The position numbers and the translations under genes are program-made. The notes beneath the pieces are model-generated. The model was not told the origin of the DNA. It ran no database searches and saw only the letters and a program-made list of their open reading frames with translations. From contig JAOCPU010000040.1 of the NCBI GenBank assembly GCA_035772785.1, forward strand, positions 62,001 through 126,000: DNA of 64,000 nucleotides, given 5' to 3'. The stretch is from Phlebiopsis flavidoalba (Eukaryota; Basidiomycota; Agaricomycetes; Polyporales; Phanerochaetaceae). The first letter of the stretch is position 1; each line of letters begins with the position of its first letter. Below are positions 23,788 through 36,130 of the stretch, in pieces.

Positions 23788-24433
23788 TCAATCATGCCAG
23801 TTTTGGACTTTCACTTTGTGGACACTCTTCGCGCGCTTAGAAGCCGATGGGGGACCGTTGATAGTGAACTCGGTCAGGGGCGGGGTAACCCCAGTTGCCA
23901 GAGTCGCCGAACACTGCGCAGATCAGGTCAGCCTGGGCCATTTTCTTGTGCGGTAAAGGCGACTACTTACAGACGAGGCTGTAATCGTTGCTGGGTGATG
24001 ACGTCAGGGACGGTCACCTGTGCCTTGCCTTTGAGTCGAGTAGGTGAATGTTCTTTGTGGGCGAGGATAACTGCGATATTCATCAGTCTAAAATGTTCCA
24101 AAATCCAGACCACAAATACATCACGTGGCGTCTCGTATTTGCCCGACCTCAAGAGGATGAAGCCTCCATCGCCGTTCGTGATTTGGGCTGGAGCATCAGA
24201 GGTGTCCCTGTACACTCCTACGTCAGCTCCCTATTTTCTAGGCACAGTATGTTGGCGACGTACCAGGTGACGATGTGGGTCTCATACCGGACTTCCAGAC
24301 AGTCGAACTGTTGTGTATCGGGTACGTCATCTTGGGGTCCCAAACATCCCGAGGCCTGGTTGACCGGGAGAGCGCTAACGAGGTGGGATGCAGCGCCGAG
24401 GGCAAGAGCAGAGAAGAGGGTCGTGAACTTCAT
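23788..24433 (-). CDS. Small secreted protein, candidate effector-like
   Basis: It starts MKFTTLFSALALGAASHLVSA, a clear signal peptide with predicted cleavage after VSA, at 24433. The mature part is LPVNQASGCLGPQDD, then CLEVRYETHIVTW. A plus-sense-looking break near 24240 fits an intron (GTACGTCGCC). Exon 2 contains DTSDAPAQITNGDGGFILL and LKGKAQVTVPDVI. A second intron (GTAAGTAGTC to TGCGCAG, about 23915-23972) leads to TLATGVTPPLTEFTINGPP and a stop at 23788. The size is about 160-180 residues. No domain is recognised. Secretion is well supported; function is unknown. Confidence 0.6.
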
Positions 24434-25983
24434 TTGTGATCGTTTTTGCAAAGAGAAAGCGGGTTTGAAGAAGAACGAAGAATTAGTGTGGTGAGAAGTC
24501 GAAAGTGTTGTGGTTGATGAGATGAGACGAGCTCACTGAGGATTGCCCCCCACCAGCGCAGACAGGCTTATATACACGTGAGCGCGCATCCTGTTCTCAG
24601 GCCGGAGCGGGACGCCGAAGGCACGGTGTGCGACTGTGCCCTTCGGCGGGATCGCCATGGTCCTTCCCGAGTCTACTCCGGTTTCGCCTCTGATGCGGCG
24701 CACACCGGTTCCAGCTAATTCGGGAGAACCACACATAACGGCATCTGCTGACGTGCTCACTGTCTATTGAGATGCTGCTGGTCTGATAAGATAGAGGTCA
24801 CCAGGAACGGGGCGGCTTATGTAATCTGATCCACCGTGCCATTAGCGCCCCGGCCAAAATCTTGAGGTGCTCGCTGTGCCCGCAGAATATTTTAATTGAA
24901 GAAATGACTTCCTGGCTCGCTAACTGAGCTTTAGTAGTACTGTAAAGGGTACTTTGGATGTACTGAGACACTACTGTGACCGTCAGCCACTGCTTCAGAC
25001 AGCATCCACCACTAGACCTGCAGGAGGTCAAGCGCCCCACCTACCATATCAGGAAAGGAGGCGCATCAGGCGCACCCACGTCGGCAAGTCACGCGTGGTG
25101 TAGACGCCCGGCCAAATCCTCTGTCTCGAAAATCCAAAAGTGCTCCAGAGAGGTCAGAAATGCCGAAAAAACACTATTTCTAACATAATATGTTTTTGGC
25201 ATATGACTCGAGCTAGGAGGTTAAATTACAAGATCGGCTCAATAGGAATCCAAGCCAAAGGGTAATACTATCCATGACCTATTGAACAGAATTGCGAAAA
25301 GTGATGTGTGCCCGACGCTATTGTGGATCAACATCTAAGAGAGCGGGCGGCTGCTTACATAAGAGGTCGCCCCGTTCCTGGTGACCTCTATCTTATCGCT
25401 TATGCGATCAAACCAAACGCCACGCCACCGGCCCATGTCGAGGGCCCTTGTTCCAGCGCGTGCATATGTTCGGTCTGGTTGCCGCGCTGCGGGGTACAGC
25501 GAATATAGCCTCGCGAATTCGGGGTATTTTAGGGGCATCGGGGCCCCGAAGGAGAGGAGGCAGGAAGTCTAATATCGGGTTCGTCATTTCCGGGTGTTTG
25601 AAAAAATGCGGGTCCCACGAGGCGGTGTCTCCGAGGCAAGGAAAATCGCGCAAGACAAATATGGCTGCGCCGTCGTGGCGCGGGAACTGCCGGGTGCGCC
25701 GGGGTCGGACGGTGACCCGTCTGAGTCTTGTCGGCCGCCTGTTTCAACTTTCGAGTTACTCCGCGATTACGATCTTTTATGCCTGCCTCACTATAAGGGC
25801 ACGTAGCAAATTTTTATAATCTAAGTGGCGTAGCTTTGTGGGCCAGCGCAGAGCTTCTCGGTGAGTAATACATATTTACAACAAGCGCGCGGCAAGTTGA
25901 ATAACCTCAGTGAGATCCCAGACCTCATTTCAATTCGAGATGTATCAGTCCTAATGTCCTCGTTCGGCACCTGTCTCTGACGT
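24434..25983. other. 1.5-kb region without a recognisable gene
   Basis: Several overlapping open frames at 25308-25820 on both strands are GC-driven and carry no motif. An AT-rich patch lies at 25180-25220. Nothing supports a gene. Confidence 0.4.
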
Positions 25984-27740
25984 TCAAAATCCATCACCCA
26001 TATCCCCCGAGTCTCCGCCGTAGATCTTGTCATGATGCCCCACGTTCGGGCTGGTTTCCTCCGAGTCATTCATCGTCAAAGAGCCCAATATTCTAGCAGC
26101 TCTATCTGGCGCTAATCTCCACAACAGCCGGACTGCTGTAGGACGGTCACGGGGTCTCAGTTGCCAACACTCCCTTCATCATTTCCCATAAGTCGTGGGG
26201 GATTTTGCGCGTCGAGTCAAACCCTCGCAGGGTGCTTTCCCTCGGTGATTGCTTTCCAGACTTGAAAGTCGTTCTTATACGCGTCCAATGGCGGTATTCC
26301 AGTATACACCTTGCGACGCGTGACGAGATCATAAAACTTGACCACTACTCAAGCTGATACACGCACCCTGCCATGCTAACTGTCCAAATGAATACATATC
26401 GCTTTCCTTTGTGTGGCAGAGCATTTCTCTTCCAACTAGCTTAGGTTCCAGGGATTTCAGGTGCCATAAACCGCGTGCACCTCGTTTCTATTTTGCCACC
26501 TGGTTTTTGTCGAAAACGCGGCTCGCTTATCCCGGAAGTATCGTCGCAAAGTTTGCCAATCCGAAGTCAGCAAGGCGGGCGTGGTAGAAGTCATCTATCA
26601 GAACGTTGCCCTGAATTATTTCATAAGAGTAAGGCAAACAGTGAATCTCACAACGAGAATGCCAGTTGGCAGCGACGAACAAGATGCAAATCACCGTGCA
26701 CGTATATTGTTACAGTGTAGGTACGTAAGTCCTTCGAGAACCTCCAAGACCTGCCAGTCAATGCGGTTTAGGCACTTTGATAGATACACATATTATAACC
26801 ACAAGGCTTACATGTTGAGACGCAACATCTGGGTTCCACTTATTTCTTTGAGCGTATTCTCGGATATTCCCGTGCTGATATTACCAACACATGACAAGAC
26901 ATAGACCATCTCTGCTTGGAATGGAAGGTAATACCTGAGCCGACGCCAATGGGACTGCAGATGCGTTGATGGCACAGACTGCGTAACATCATGATCTCAC
27001 GATAAAAGCGCTAACGATTAACGTGATAAGGATGAAGAACGCTATGGAGCGTCATGACTCATGAAGCTCTTTAAAGCGGCATCGTAACCTGTAACTCTCT
27101 ACTTCGCCCACTCGATTGAACGCCACTGCTCGGTGCTAGTAGCATACTGCGATCTTCTGGGTTTCCTATAGCTCTGACGAAACTTTCAACGCGATACGTG
27201 TGCCGGAAGCAACACCCAAAAATACACGTCGCTGAAAGACCCGTGTCTTGAAAAGATCGCAGTTTCGATTCGTGAGGAGGTTATAAAGAGTCTGGAGGGT
27301 GCCTGGCAAGTGTGTTCGGCAAGGCGGACCACAAGTCGACGTAGGGTATCGATGAGTCGACGCCGCATTGTGGGTCGACGAGTAACTCGCCTGACTCCAG
27401 GGCATCTTCAGCCAGTTTCGATCTGGCTCATCAAAGCCTGTGTTGATTCCCGTCACGAGCCTTAGAACAATTTTAGAGGGAATTTGGCAATTAATAGGTA
27501 CTACTCGCCTCATCTAGGAAGTTTAATATTAGGTCTAGTTTATCGTGGGGGCTACTCAACATCGCTGGAGAGCAGGGCTATCCATGGCACGCATGGTATG
27601 CATCAGGTACATACATCTGCTTCGAACGAACAAGAAGATCCTCGTCCTCATATGTCCGGTTCGCTGAAGTGGTCCACATCGAATATTCTTTCGATCAGTG
27701 CATTCGCAGACTTATCAATGAGTAGTGTAAGTCTCTACGC
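25984..27740 (-). CDS. TKL-type protein kinase, probably degenerate
   Basis: Minus-strand fragments follow kinase order. The N-terminal helical region is RRLVVRLAEHTCQAPSRLF (about 27290-27340). The glycine-rich loop and lysine strand are GSFSDVY and GTRIALKVSSEL (about 27170-27240). Hinge and C-lobe follow as IDWQVLEVLEGLTYLHCNN, catalytic loop VHGDLH then NVLIDD after an intron (about 26590-26700), ADFGLANF (about 26545), and C-terminal PHDLWEMMKG plus RDRPTAVRLL (about 26110-26175). The loop is HGDLH, replacing HRD, as in many mushroom TKL-like kinases. It ends MGDGF at 25984. The frame breaks often, including at ATG-poor joints, more than in its paralogue at 37.6-39.5 kb. It is probably a pseudogene or badly sequenced copy. 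The start is uncertain. Confidence 0.6.
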
Positions 27741-30062
27741 GCCGTTTACATTAGCGCATGTCTTGCCTACCTCAAAGAGTCCCAACGAGTGCCAATCATG
27801 TTCCCACAAAAAATGAATCCCTATTTAAACTTGCCGTCAGAGTATGTCTGGATGCGCAGTATACCTGGATTAGTATGCGAATGGCATAAGATATCATTTC
27901 ACGGCGACAAAACCATATCAAAATGCTTACGGAGCATGAAAACGCCTAGTCGATCTGAGGGGTTGTCAGGGTTTTGTTCTGAGCCAGGTGTTCTGTGAGC
28001 TAGGGTAGATTTCTGAGCCAAGCCGAGTGTGTGCAAAGCGTAGATCAGAGAGGAAGAGCCTGTCAGGAGATCGAATTGTGGCAATCAGGAAACGAAGTGA
28101 TTATCGTTGCGGGGACCGTACCGATTTCGCTTGGAGAGGGTGAGATCCGATCTAGTTTGGTTGCTGCGGCTTCTACTAGGGGCGATGAAGTGGTATCGCC
28201 CCTATCCGAGGAGAAACCCAGCAGTAGCTGTAGCCCCATTTCCGAGGCGGTGTCCATGCCGTCCCCAAACGACGACTGGTCCGCAGACTCATACCAGGAC
28301 ATCTCGAAAATGCTGCGTGAAGAAGTACGACAACAATATTCCGATCTAGAACTTGCGAAAGCCTGCGGTCATGGGCAATAGACTCTTGGAGCGATTCTTC
28401 GCGGCGATCCCATGGGCTAGCAGAGAATGTCTGCGGTTACGTGTGTTAGTGATCGGTCGACAAGAAAGAAGGGGGCTAGGGGAAGGGTGGGTGAGCTTGA
28501 GAGTCCTGTGCCATCAACCACCGTCGATTTTAGTGGCGGGTGGCTGAATAGAAACGTCTCGCTTTATTTATATGGCGATGTAGAGGGTGCAGAGGGCTGG
28601 CTTGTGGTTCCGACGCTGTTTGGGTGGGTTTTCCGCAACACGCCCCGAAAACGGCCAACTAGAGAGAAAGACATATGGTATCTTGAATGAGCTTCAAGGG
28701 CGAGAGTTTACTCGTTGGTCCATGGGCTACTGGACCGGCACGCTGCTCAAGTTGAGCCAGGCCAAGAGGATCTGATATCACGACTAATTGTCTTCAATGT
28801 TAGCAGTAGAACATGGCGAGAGAATACGTACAGCTTCAGCTGATATGATAGCGCGTGTGCTTGGTACAAGGAGTTTTTTATCGCGTCGTAGTAGCAGAAG
28901 AAGAGCACTTCGACTCTAGTTCAACTTAAGTTCAACTTTTAACGGCCCTTGCCATTTTGAACTGAGTTGGAGAAGCGGCAAAGAGCCATGAGAAAGCACC
29001 GCGCCAGATTAGGAGAGGTCAGACCTTCCAGCCTGGATCTTGATGGAAGCGAGGCCATCTGCAGATTGTATATGTCCCGGCATGCCGCAACAAGGCCGCA
29101 ATAAACGACCTGGAAAGATGAAAACGATAAAAGATGCGTGATGAGTACGCTGGGCGCGTGTGGTTGGGAGGATTCAACTACTCGGCCGCGTCGAATGGAG
29201 TGAGACGACGGCGTTACCAGCCGAACGTTTAAACATGTACAAATCACACGCTGACTAATCACATGTTCAGCGCCTGTTCAACGCCGCGCAAACAGTCTCG
29301 TGGCGTGCGATCATTAAGTTTAATGTAGGTAATGGAAGGGAGAATATGTACAGCAAAGTCATCTTCGATAAGAGACATTGTATTCGACGTACTTGGAAGG
29401 GCTTGCGGATGCTGGCTTCTGGTTAGTCTCTACTGAAACAATCACGCTGGCTGAGGGGGTCCTTCTCTATTACCCTAATTTCGGGAAGGCCAGCACGTGG
29501 GCATAACGTGGGCATTGGGCTGTCCCTCCCAGACGGCTCCGATCCTCGAGGACGCTATAAAACTGGACAATCGTGAAGCATATGCTCCTATTTATCGTAG
29601 AAAAAATACGCATAGGCAATAATAAACGGATCGATGAGTGTGTTCTTTGCGGGGGGCAAAGGGAGGCAGAGGCCTGCGTGAGCCCCTTGATGGCGTTGCC
29701 TGAAATGGTAATCGGACCCCCCTCCAGCCAACGCGATTTGTTTCAGTGCAGACGTTTATATCATTCAGGCCTATCGACTATCACAGGCCGATTATATAAA
29801 GTCTGCCTAGGGAGACTAGCTTCTGGGTGCCAGAAGTTGAAGCACTGCTGACCACATCATCATTAGATATATTAGCGCCGAATTCTTTTTCTAATCGAAA
29901 AAATGTTTTTGAGATCCCAGTAAAAATACATGTCAGACGAGCTTCAAGTACATAAACTTTATGCAAGTCAGGATGACAATCAATTATCGTCCTACAACCA
30001 GGCCCACGGCCAAGACAGCCCGCAACGACCGCAATCACCATCGACATGACCAAAAAGCCGAG
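27741..30062. other. 2.3-kb region with no confident gene
   Basis: Open frames at 28031-28381 (plus), 28427-28690 (plus) and 28939-29262 (minus) are not recognised. Part of 27.7-28.3 kb may hold frame-broken N-terminal exons of the minus-strand kinase. Confidence 0.35.
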
Positions 30063-31672
30063 CTATTCACAAAATTGTGCCGCCGCACTGTCAAGCACGC
30101 CGCCCTGCTCTCCAAACGTGATGTTCTGCGGAAACAGACGTGTTTACACAGTTCCCATCCACGATGTTCAGATTGAACAAATCTACAATTTCGTAAGCTC
30201 GTGCATCACAATCACGGAAAGGACGGATGACGCACCTTCGGGAACGCGGTAGAAAAAGTAGCTGCCGTTCTTCACGTTTTCTGGAACGCGCTCGTGTCGT
30301 AGGGGAGCTTGTCGTCAGAGTCGGTAGATGAGGTGTTGCGGATGAAGATGCAGGCGATGTTGTTGGGGTATTGTTGGGCTATTTGTGGGTAGGCGGACAG
30401 CAGGGTCGAAGAGGATGTATCGCCGACAAGCACTGGGTACGACCGATTAGTCATCTGGGAATTTTTTACACGAAAAGCAGAGAGAAGTCCCACCGAACTT
30501 GCGACTCACGGGAACGTCTGGAAGAGCTTCAGCAAAAACTGTTCTGTCTCGCGTCCAAGACCTGACTCGGTTCGCTATGTTGATCGGACGCATCTCCAGA
30601 CATTCCAAGGGGGTAGTTGTTGAACAAATATTCGACATACGTCCGCGTGAGCTCGACGGCGTTGTGTCGTGATATTCATAATGGGAACGACGCATTCGGG
30701 AGCGTTTTGAGCCAGTGCTGGAAGAGCTCGGGCACGCCGGGTAAGTTCACGTACGGCTCGACAAATGAGTTCTTTGAGGCCCTCATTCGGCACGTACACC
30801 TTCGTGATAGCGCAGGACATCGTCGATGTCCGACACGACTGAGATGCCTTTGTGACGGCACGAGGATCACAGTGCCATTCCCGGGACCCGTCGCGTTTAG
30901 GATGCCCGTCTCGACTACTTGGACGCTGAGGCCCTCGTCGTGGATCTCGGGCACGACGACGAACTGGTCAAACTCTCCAGCCAAAGGAGCTCGACCAACA
31001 GGTCTGTGGTGTTTGAGCGCGATGGGTGTATTGGTGGCGTTCGTGAGGTTTGCGATGACAATCGCAGACAAGGTTTGCTGACGGGACGGGGATGGATGCG
31101 AGGTCTACTTGCGTGCGGGGTTCTGGAGGAGGGATGTTTCGGTGGAGTTGAGGTTTTTTCGACGTGCTGAGCCCGTCGATGATGGAATCCAAGTCAGAGG
31201 TGTTGACGGAGGGAAGTTTGTAGGCGAGGACCATAGAAGCGGACATTCCATCTGTACGTTCGTGAGTATCTTCAGTTGTATTTCTGCCATTGTCACGCAC
31301 CTTGGTCTGTAAGATTTTGCGTATATGATGGAATCAGCAAAAGCGGAGGTCGAGACGTTTGACAGATCGCTACTGCTGGGGTCGATTCCGAGCTTCTTCT
31401 CGATGCTCGACAGACTTGGCCAATCCCCAAGTATACCTAGAGAAGTCAATTATAAGCATTATATATTATAATTTTTATGTAGATGACTTTGCTTGGCAAA
31501 GCTGAGCTGCTTGCTGCGCCCGTTACGCTGGAGAACAATGACTCTGCGCTGGAAATCGCTTGTGGTGATGGCGCCGGTGCAGGTGCTGGTGCCGGTGTAG
31601 GTGAGGCGATGCATTGGCAACAGCAAGGATCATGCAGACTGCGAATATGCGTGACGTGCTAGACCGTGACAT
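30063..31672 (-). CDS. Secreted App1-like phosphatidate phosphatase (DUF2183/APP1 catalytic domain)
   Basis: It starts MSRSSTSRIFAVCMILAVAN at 31672, a signal peptide, followed by a His-rich stretch (HLHRHQHLHRRHHHKRF). The N-terminal domain has KKLGIDPSSSDLSNVS and ASMVLAYKLPSVNTSDLD. The catalytic core reads VVSDIDDVLR (DxDxV, HAD-type nucleophile motif, about 30805-30840), then after a shift TKVYVPNEGL and NSFVEPYVNLPGVPELFQHW. The second HAD motif region is VLVGDTSSSTLLSAYPQIA (about 30375-30440), then NNIACIFIRNTSS. It ends LDSAAAQFCE at 30063. Yeast App1 dephosphorylates phosphatidate in actin patches; fungal homologues with signal peptides also occur, with unknown substrates. Introns interrupt near 31280 and 30190-30240. 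Frame breaks are frequent. Confidence 0.78.
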
Positions 31673-33327
31673 GTCGAGCCAGAACTAAGCAAGCTAAGCG
31701 AGCCAAGGACCCGTTGGATAAGGAGGTGTGGAGGCGTGGCGAGAAAGTAAGGTACCGCAGGGCTTGGCTGGCTACCTTTATACGTTGCAAACTGAATTTC
31801 CAGGTCAAGGTACATCACAGTGGATACTTTGAGCCACAAATTCGTTGGCCAAGACAATGCGTGGTCGTTAGGTTTGAGTGGGGAGAGGCAGGGAGGAGCG
31901 TCGGTGACGTCAACTTGAGGGCGTCGGCGTGAAGGATGTGACGTCACGCGTCCGCAGTGCGGGCTGCGTGTCACCCGAGTGTCACCAGGTGTCACCACCT
32001 CGACATTCTGGCAAGAGCGCAGGAGAACTTATTTGTTGCATGCGCCGCATGTATATTCACACTTGCGAGGCTGGGATTAATGGACTCATTGCGCCGTTCA
32101 CTCAGTGCCGGCGGATTCTTCATGATGTTGGCCGGAAGACATCTTTAGAGAGTTGAGCGTAATTGACATTTAGCTAGTATGTGGGGTATGGGGAGTGGGG
32201 AAGACAGTCTGGAGATACGCGCCTGCTTCGTTCTAGCCGTGCTAGCCTCTGCATTATATTATATTGAGATGATCCGCTACTGAAGGTGTTTTAACAGCGT
32301 GATTCTAGAGAACATCGCAAGGATAACATTGACTATCGTGACTGTAGCCTAGAAGATATCGAGGAATGTTAACTCATGGCTTGTCTCGCCGAGAAACTGA
32401 GTCACGATCTTACAGCCGTGCTGTCGATAGAAGACACGCTGAAACGTGACAAAATCACATTCAGCAAATACTTGGATGCAAGTCGACCACAAACGGGCTG
32501 TCGTTAGCAAGGTGTCGGGGGGTTAACCGTTTTGACCGGTTACGCGCGAATTTGACGATAACAAGTGGCACACGAAAAAAGAGGCCTCATATTCTACGGG
32601 CCATGGTGCGGCTATAGCATCCATCAGCTCTTCCCGTAGCATAAAGTCCAATGACTGCGTAACCTATTAGAGTCAAATATTATGTCGCGCTATCGTCACA
32701 TTGTGTACTTCTCATTCTCGCCCGCATCTTCAATTCGTTACTCCCCGAGCGTAGCGTTATCGTACCTCCCATAGCCTAATGCCTCGCGCGCAATCCACTA
32801 CTTATGGTCCCACCGAAGCGAAGCGAGGCGCTGCTTGTAAGGTGATCTATGCCGACGCCTTATTCGAAAGCAACGGCTTGAGCTTCGGCCTACAAGGCGA
32901 CATAAAGCGAAGATTTCGGTCAACAAAGAATGGCGAAAGCAGGGGCAGAAGAACAAGAAACCAAAATGAAATGATGGAAAGTGTTTGTTTTCCAGTCCCA
33001 GCTTTTGCCACGTGGGTTCAGAGCAGAGGATTTTGCCGGGCCGTTGTTTGTCTCCTCTTGACTTTCGTTTCCTACTCCTTTGCCCCTGCCCCTGGCTCTT
33101 GCGTCTCTGACCTCGTCTCCTTCGGTGTCCAGGACGACATTACAAAACTTACCTCCTCGATATTTTTTTTTGCTTGAATATCCACTCAATTTGCTCGCAC
33201 TCCTTTTCACCACCAAGCAGAGTTCGCCGCGACAGCAACCCGCTTTCAGTCACACCCTGATCCAATCCATCTCAGCTCCCGTTTTCCCATACTGTGTCCC
33301 CCAACAAGATTGCACCCTCAGGAGACC
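31673..33327. other. 1.65-kb intergenic region
   Basis: Promoter side of both flanking genes. An AT-rich stretch lies at 32160-32480. A short palindrome AACCGTTTTGACCGGTT is at about 32524. No gene is recognised. Confidence 0.4.
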
Positions 33328-34719
33328 ATGGCGAGCCCAGACGACCATAACTCCAACAAAGAGAACGGGGATGGTCTGATTGCGCTGTGTCCGGATCCCG
33401 CAGTTCAATCCTCCGAGCTTAGCACTACCGTCTCCTCAGCCTCGGTCTCAGCCCAGGCCGACGACGCATCTTAATGCGGGGGAGCAACGGGACTCTCCAA
33501 CAACCTACAGGTGAGAGATATAAACTTGAGGAAGTAGAAAACCAAGAGCTGAACAACGAGTATTGTCACTAGCAGACACACCGTCTGCCCGAGCCAGCTC
33601 TCCATCTGCACACCGAGTACATCCCCTCCAGCAGGAAATCAAGAAGTCGATTCCACCTCGAAAGAGAACACCCATCACCCGCCGCTCCTTTACACTCGAG
33701 GTCGAAGAGTCCATATCCTCCCACTCCCGAGTGCTCGGGCCCGACAGCTCGCTCGCCACGAACCCCGACTCGGACTCGGCGATGCCCCCGGCAAGCACCG
33801 CCCCCTCGTCGACCCGCACATCGTCACAGACAGCCTGCATCACCGAAACCTCCACCCTCGATCCTGCGCAGCGCGACGCTACCCCGGAGCGCGAGCCTCA
33901 CCGCCGTGACGTTCGCGCCGCTGCCCCCGCGACGGCGAGCCGCGCCGGCTCTCGCGCGTCGCACATGCAGCTCGGCGTCGCGGCGCGCTCTGCGCATGCT
34001 GCTACGTGCGCGCACCGCATGCGCCTTGTCGACCTCCGACCTCGGGCGAGCCGCTTCCGCTCGATGAGCAGCAGTATGCGGTACGGTATGCGTATCCTGG
34101 CGAGGAGGGCGAGGAGATGTAGTGGTGCACGGGCACCGGCCGCCGAATACGCCGTATGCGGGGGTGTGGCAGGCGGGGTCGGGGAGTGCGGCACCTGATA
34201 GACGGCACGCCCGGGGAGGATGCGCTCCTCGCGCTCGGGAAGATGGTGAAGGGCGGCGCGAAGTCTCTCTGGAGGAAGGTGTCGAAGAGTGGGCCGAGGC
34301 CTCGTGGGAGAAGATGAGGAAGGAGAGAAGAAGCCGCGTTTGTCAGGTCAGGAGAGCGCGAGCGAGCCGGTCGGAAGCGGGAAGCATGACGGGCAGCACG
34401 AGCAGCGACGAGACGAGCACATTGCCCGCCGTCGAATATGTCGAGCCCGCGACATTGCTTCGATGGCTCGGACACGAGCAAACCGCCCCCGCGACCAGCC
34501 TCGACAAAGCGCTACCAGCAACCCCGCCATCACGCCCAAGCAAAGCAAGAGGAAGAAGTAGGCCGGGTCTGGGAGGAAGCCGTCGACGACGATATTCAGA
34601 CGACGGTTTGGCGCGATCATCTCGTGAAAGAGAGAAGGAGGAGGGCAAAAAAAGCAACACTCATCAATCGTATCGCGAGCCTCACCCAGTTCAAAGTTGC
34701 CGCACGTAAAGCCTCATAA
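33328..34719 (+). CDS. Hypothetical Ser/Arg-rich protein, probably nuclear
   Basis: It starts MASPDDHNSNKENGDGLIAL at 33328 after a pyrimidine-rich leader. A stop at 33472 is resolved if one base is lost, giving LMRGSNGTLQQPT before a GT-AG intron (GTGAGAGATA to TCACTAG, ending 33574). The next exon reads ADTPSARASSPSAHRVHP and KKSIPPRKRTPITRRSFTLE. Later parts are GTPGEDALLALGKMVKGGAK, EYVEPATLLRWLGHEQTAP, DKALPATPPSRPSKARGR and a basic end, LARSSREREKEEGKK. There are no catalytic motifs, membrane helices or signal peptide. Low complexity, basic patches and 'DKALPATP' type motifs are typical of unannotated basidiomycete regulatory proteins. The exact end is uncertain because two frames stay open to about 34710-34719. 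Confidence 0.5.
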
Positions 34720-35275
34720 CGCCCGCGTCGCGCAATAAACACCCCGCTATTTATTTCCGTGATTTATCTCACTGCACATGGAAACCTTACCACGTCACAC
34801 CAAACCGACCAAGACAACCCTCGTAGACAACCTATCAAGACGCTACTCTAATATCGCTGCTTAATCGTCACGTCTTCAATCCATTTTCTGGCTCTTTCTC
34901 CACGCATATACACATCTCTACAGCTCTGAAGACGCCGTGCGCCTACTTGTTGCTTGTATATCTTTGCGATGCACGTCACACCTCAGCTGCACTCATTCGT
35001 TCTTTCAACTTGTGTTGTACACAGCTATTTGATTCTTTCGTTGTCTTTGGGATTTCTGTGGTGCTAATAGCATCAAGTAGGAAACGCAATCGATAATGGA
35101 ACCCCTTTCGCGCGAAGAACTGCCGACTTTCCGTGCCGACTGGAAAAGATAATCATTATGCGAAGCTGCAAGTCGTATGTGGCGATGACACGGATGTAGC
35201 ACTTTATGGTCAGAATATATGGAGGAACCGGGTCGCCTTCAACTCAGAGCCCTCTGCCTCGTTTTTGTCTAGGCT
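34720..35275. other. Intergenic region
   Basis: No gene is recognised between the Ser/Arg-rich gene and the tandem duplication. The run at 34730-34930 is CT/CA-rich. Confidence 0.4.
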
Positions 35276-35480
35276 CGTAACCGCCGTTTCCGCTCGTGAG
35301 GCACGTGGTACGCACACCGCGCCTTTTTGTTGGGTTGATAGGTGGCGGCGTCGGAGTGCGAACCGTGTGCCCTACTCCTCGTAACCGCCGTTTCCGCTCG
35401 TGAGGCACGTGGTACGCAACACCGCGCCTTTTTGTTGGGTTGATGTGTGGCGGCGTCGGAGTGCGAACCGTGCCTACTCG
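35276..35480. repeat. Two-copy tandem duplication, unit about 104 bp
   Basis: The segment from CGTAACCGCCGTTTCCGCTC at 35276 recurs at 35380 with few changes; both copies carry CGCGCCTTTTTGTTGGGTTG and GGCGGCGTCGGAGTGCGAAC. The second copy ends just before the hAT-type element's target duplication. Confidence 0.85.
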
Positions 35481-35494
35481 CTCTAACGGCTCAC

Positions 35495-36109
35495 TAGTGT
35501 TGCCGCAAGGTGGAGGTTGAGGTACCTCAAGGTGACGCCACTGCCGTTACCTCGATGACCTTGAGGTGCCACCGAGGGTGACCTCAAGGTATAGCGCCAC
35601 TGACGGCAACTCCCGGCTAGACGTTGGCGCGCGTTGAGATTGGGTGAAGCTGAGCGCTCGCTGCTGAGCAAACGGTGATGATGGCTTTGGCAACGTGGCA
35701 TGATCTCCGTATCCGTTGCCAGACTCGGCCAGAGTTTAACCGGGTCATTGCAGAGACAAGGAGACGTGTCGCATGGCTAGAGTATACCGAATTCTCTGGA
35801 CTAGACATGACAAGTTTAAGAGTGCCGGGATACCGTCGGCATCGCTCACCTACACTTGTAGCCCAATATTGCTAGAAAAACGCAGAAATAAGGGGAGCAT
35901 CTGCATGTTATTTCAAGAGATGGCATGGTGGGAAGCGTCAGACACAGCGGGCGTTGGGGCATGAAGACGGCTGGTGAGAACAAGGTAACCCAAGGTGATT
36001 GAGGTCACCTTGTGGTACCTCAAGGTGCCCATAAGGTGTGAGCGCCCGTCACCTTGATCGTGACAAGGTGAGGTCACCTTCAAGGTACCTCAACCTCGCG
36101 GCAACACTA
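35495..36109. mobile_element. Non-autonomous hAT-type DNA transposon (MITE-like), 615 bp
   Basis: The ends are perfect 12-bp inverted repeats, TAGTGTTGCCGC at 35495 and GCGGCAACACTA ending 36109, extending with gaps into GAGGTTGAGGTACCT on both sides. The element is flanked by identical 8-bp direct repeats CGGCTCAC (35487-35494 and 36110-36117). An 8-bp target duplication and a TAGTG/CACTA end are hallmarks of hAT elements. Sub-terminal short motifs related to CAAGGTGACC/GGTCACCTT recur in both orientations, as expected for transposase-binding sites. No transposase frame is present, so movement would need an autonomous partner elsewhere. Confidence 0.85.
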
Positions 36110-36130
36110 CGGCTCACCACATGCAAGCGC

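Noticed and set aside
33898..34660. Several minus-strand Arg/Pro-rich frames
   Set aside because: Shadows of the plus-strand Ser/Arg-rich gene in GC-rich sequence.
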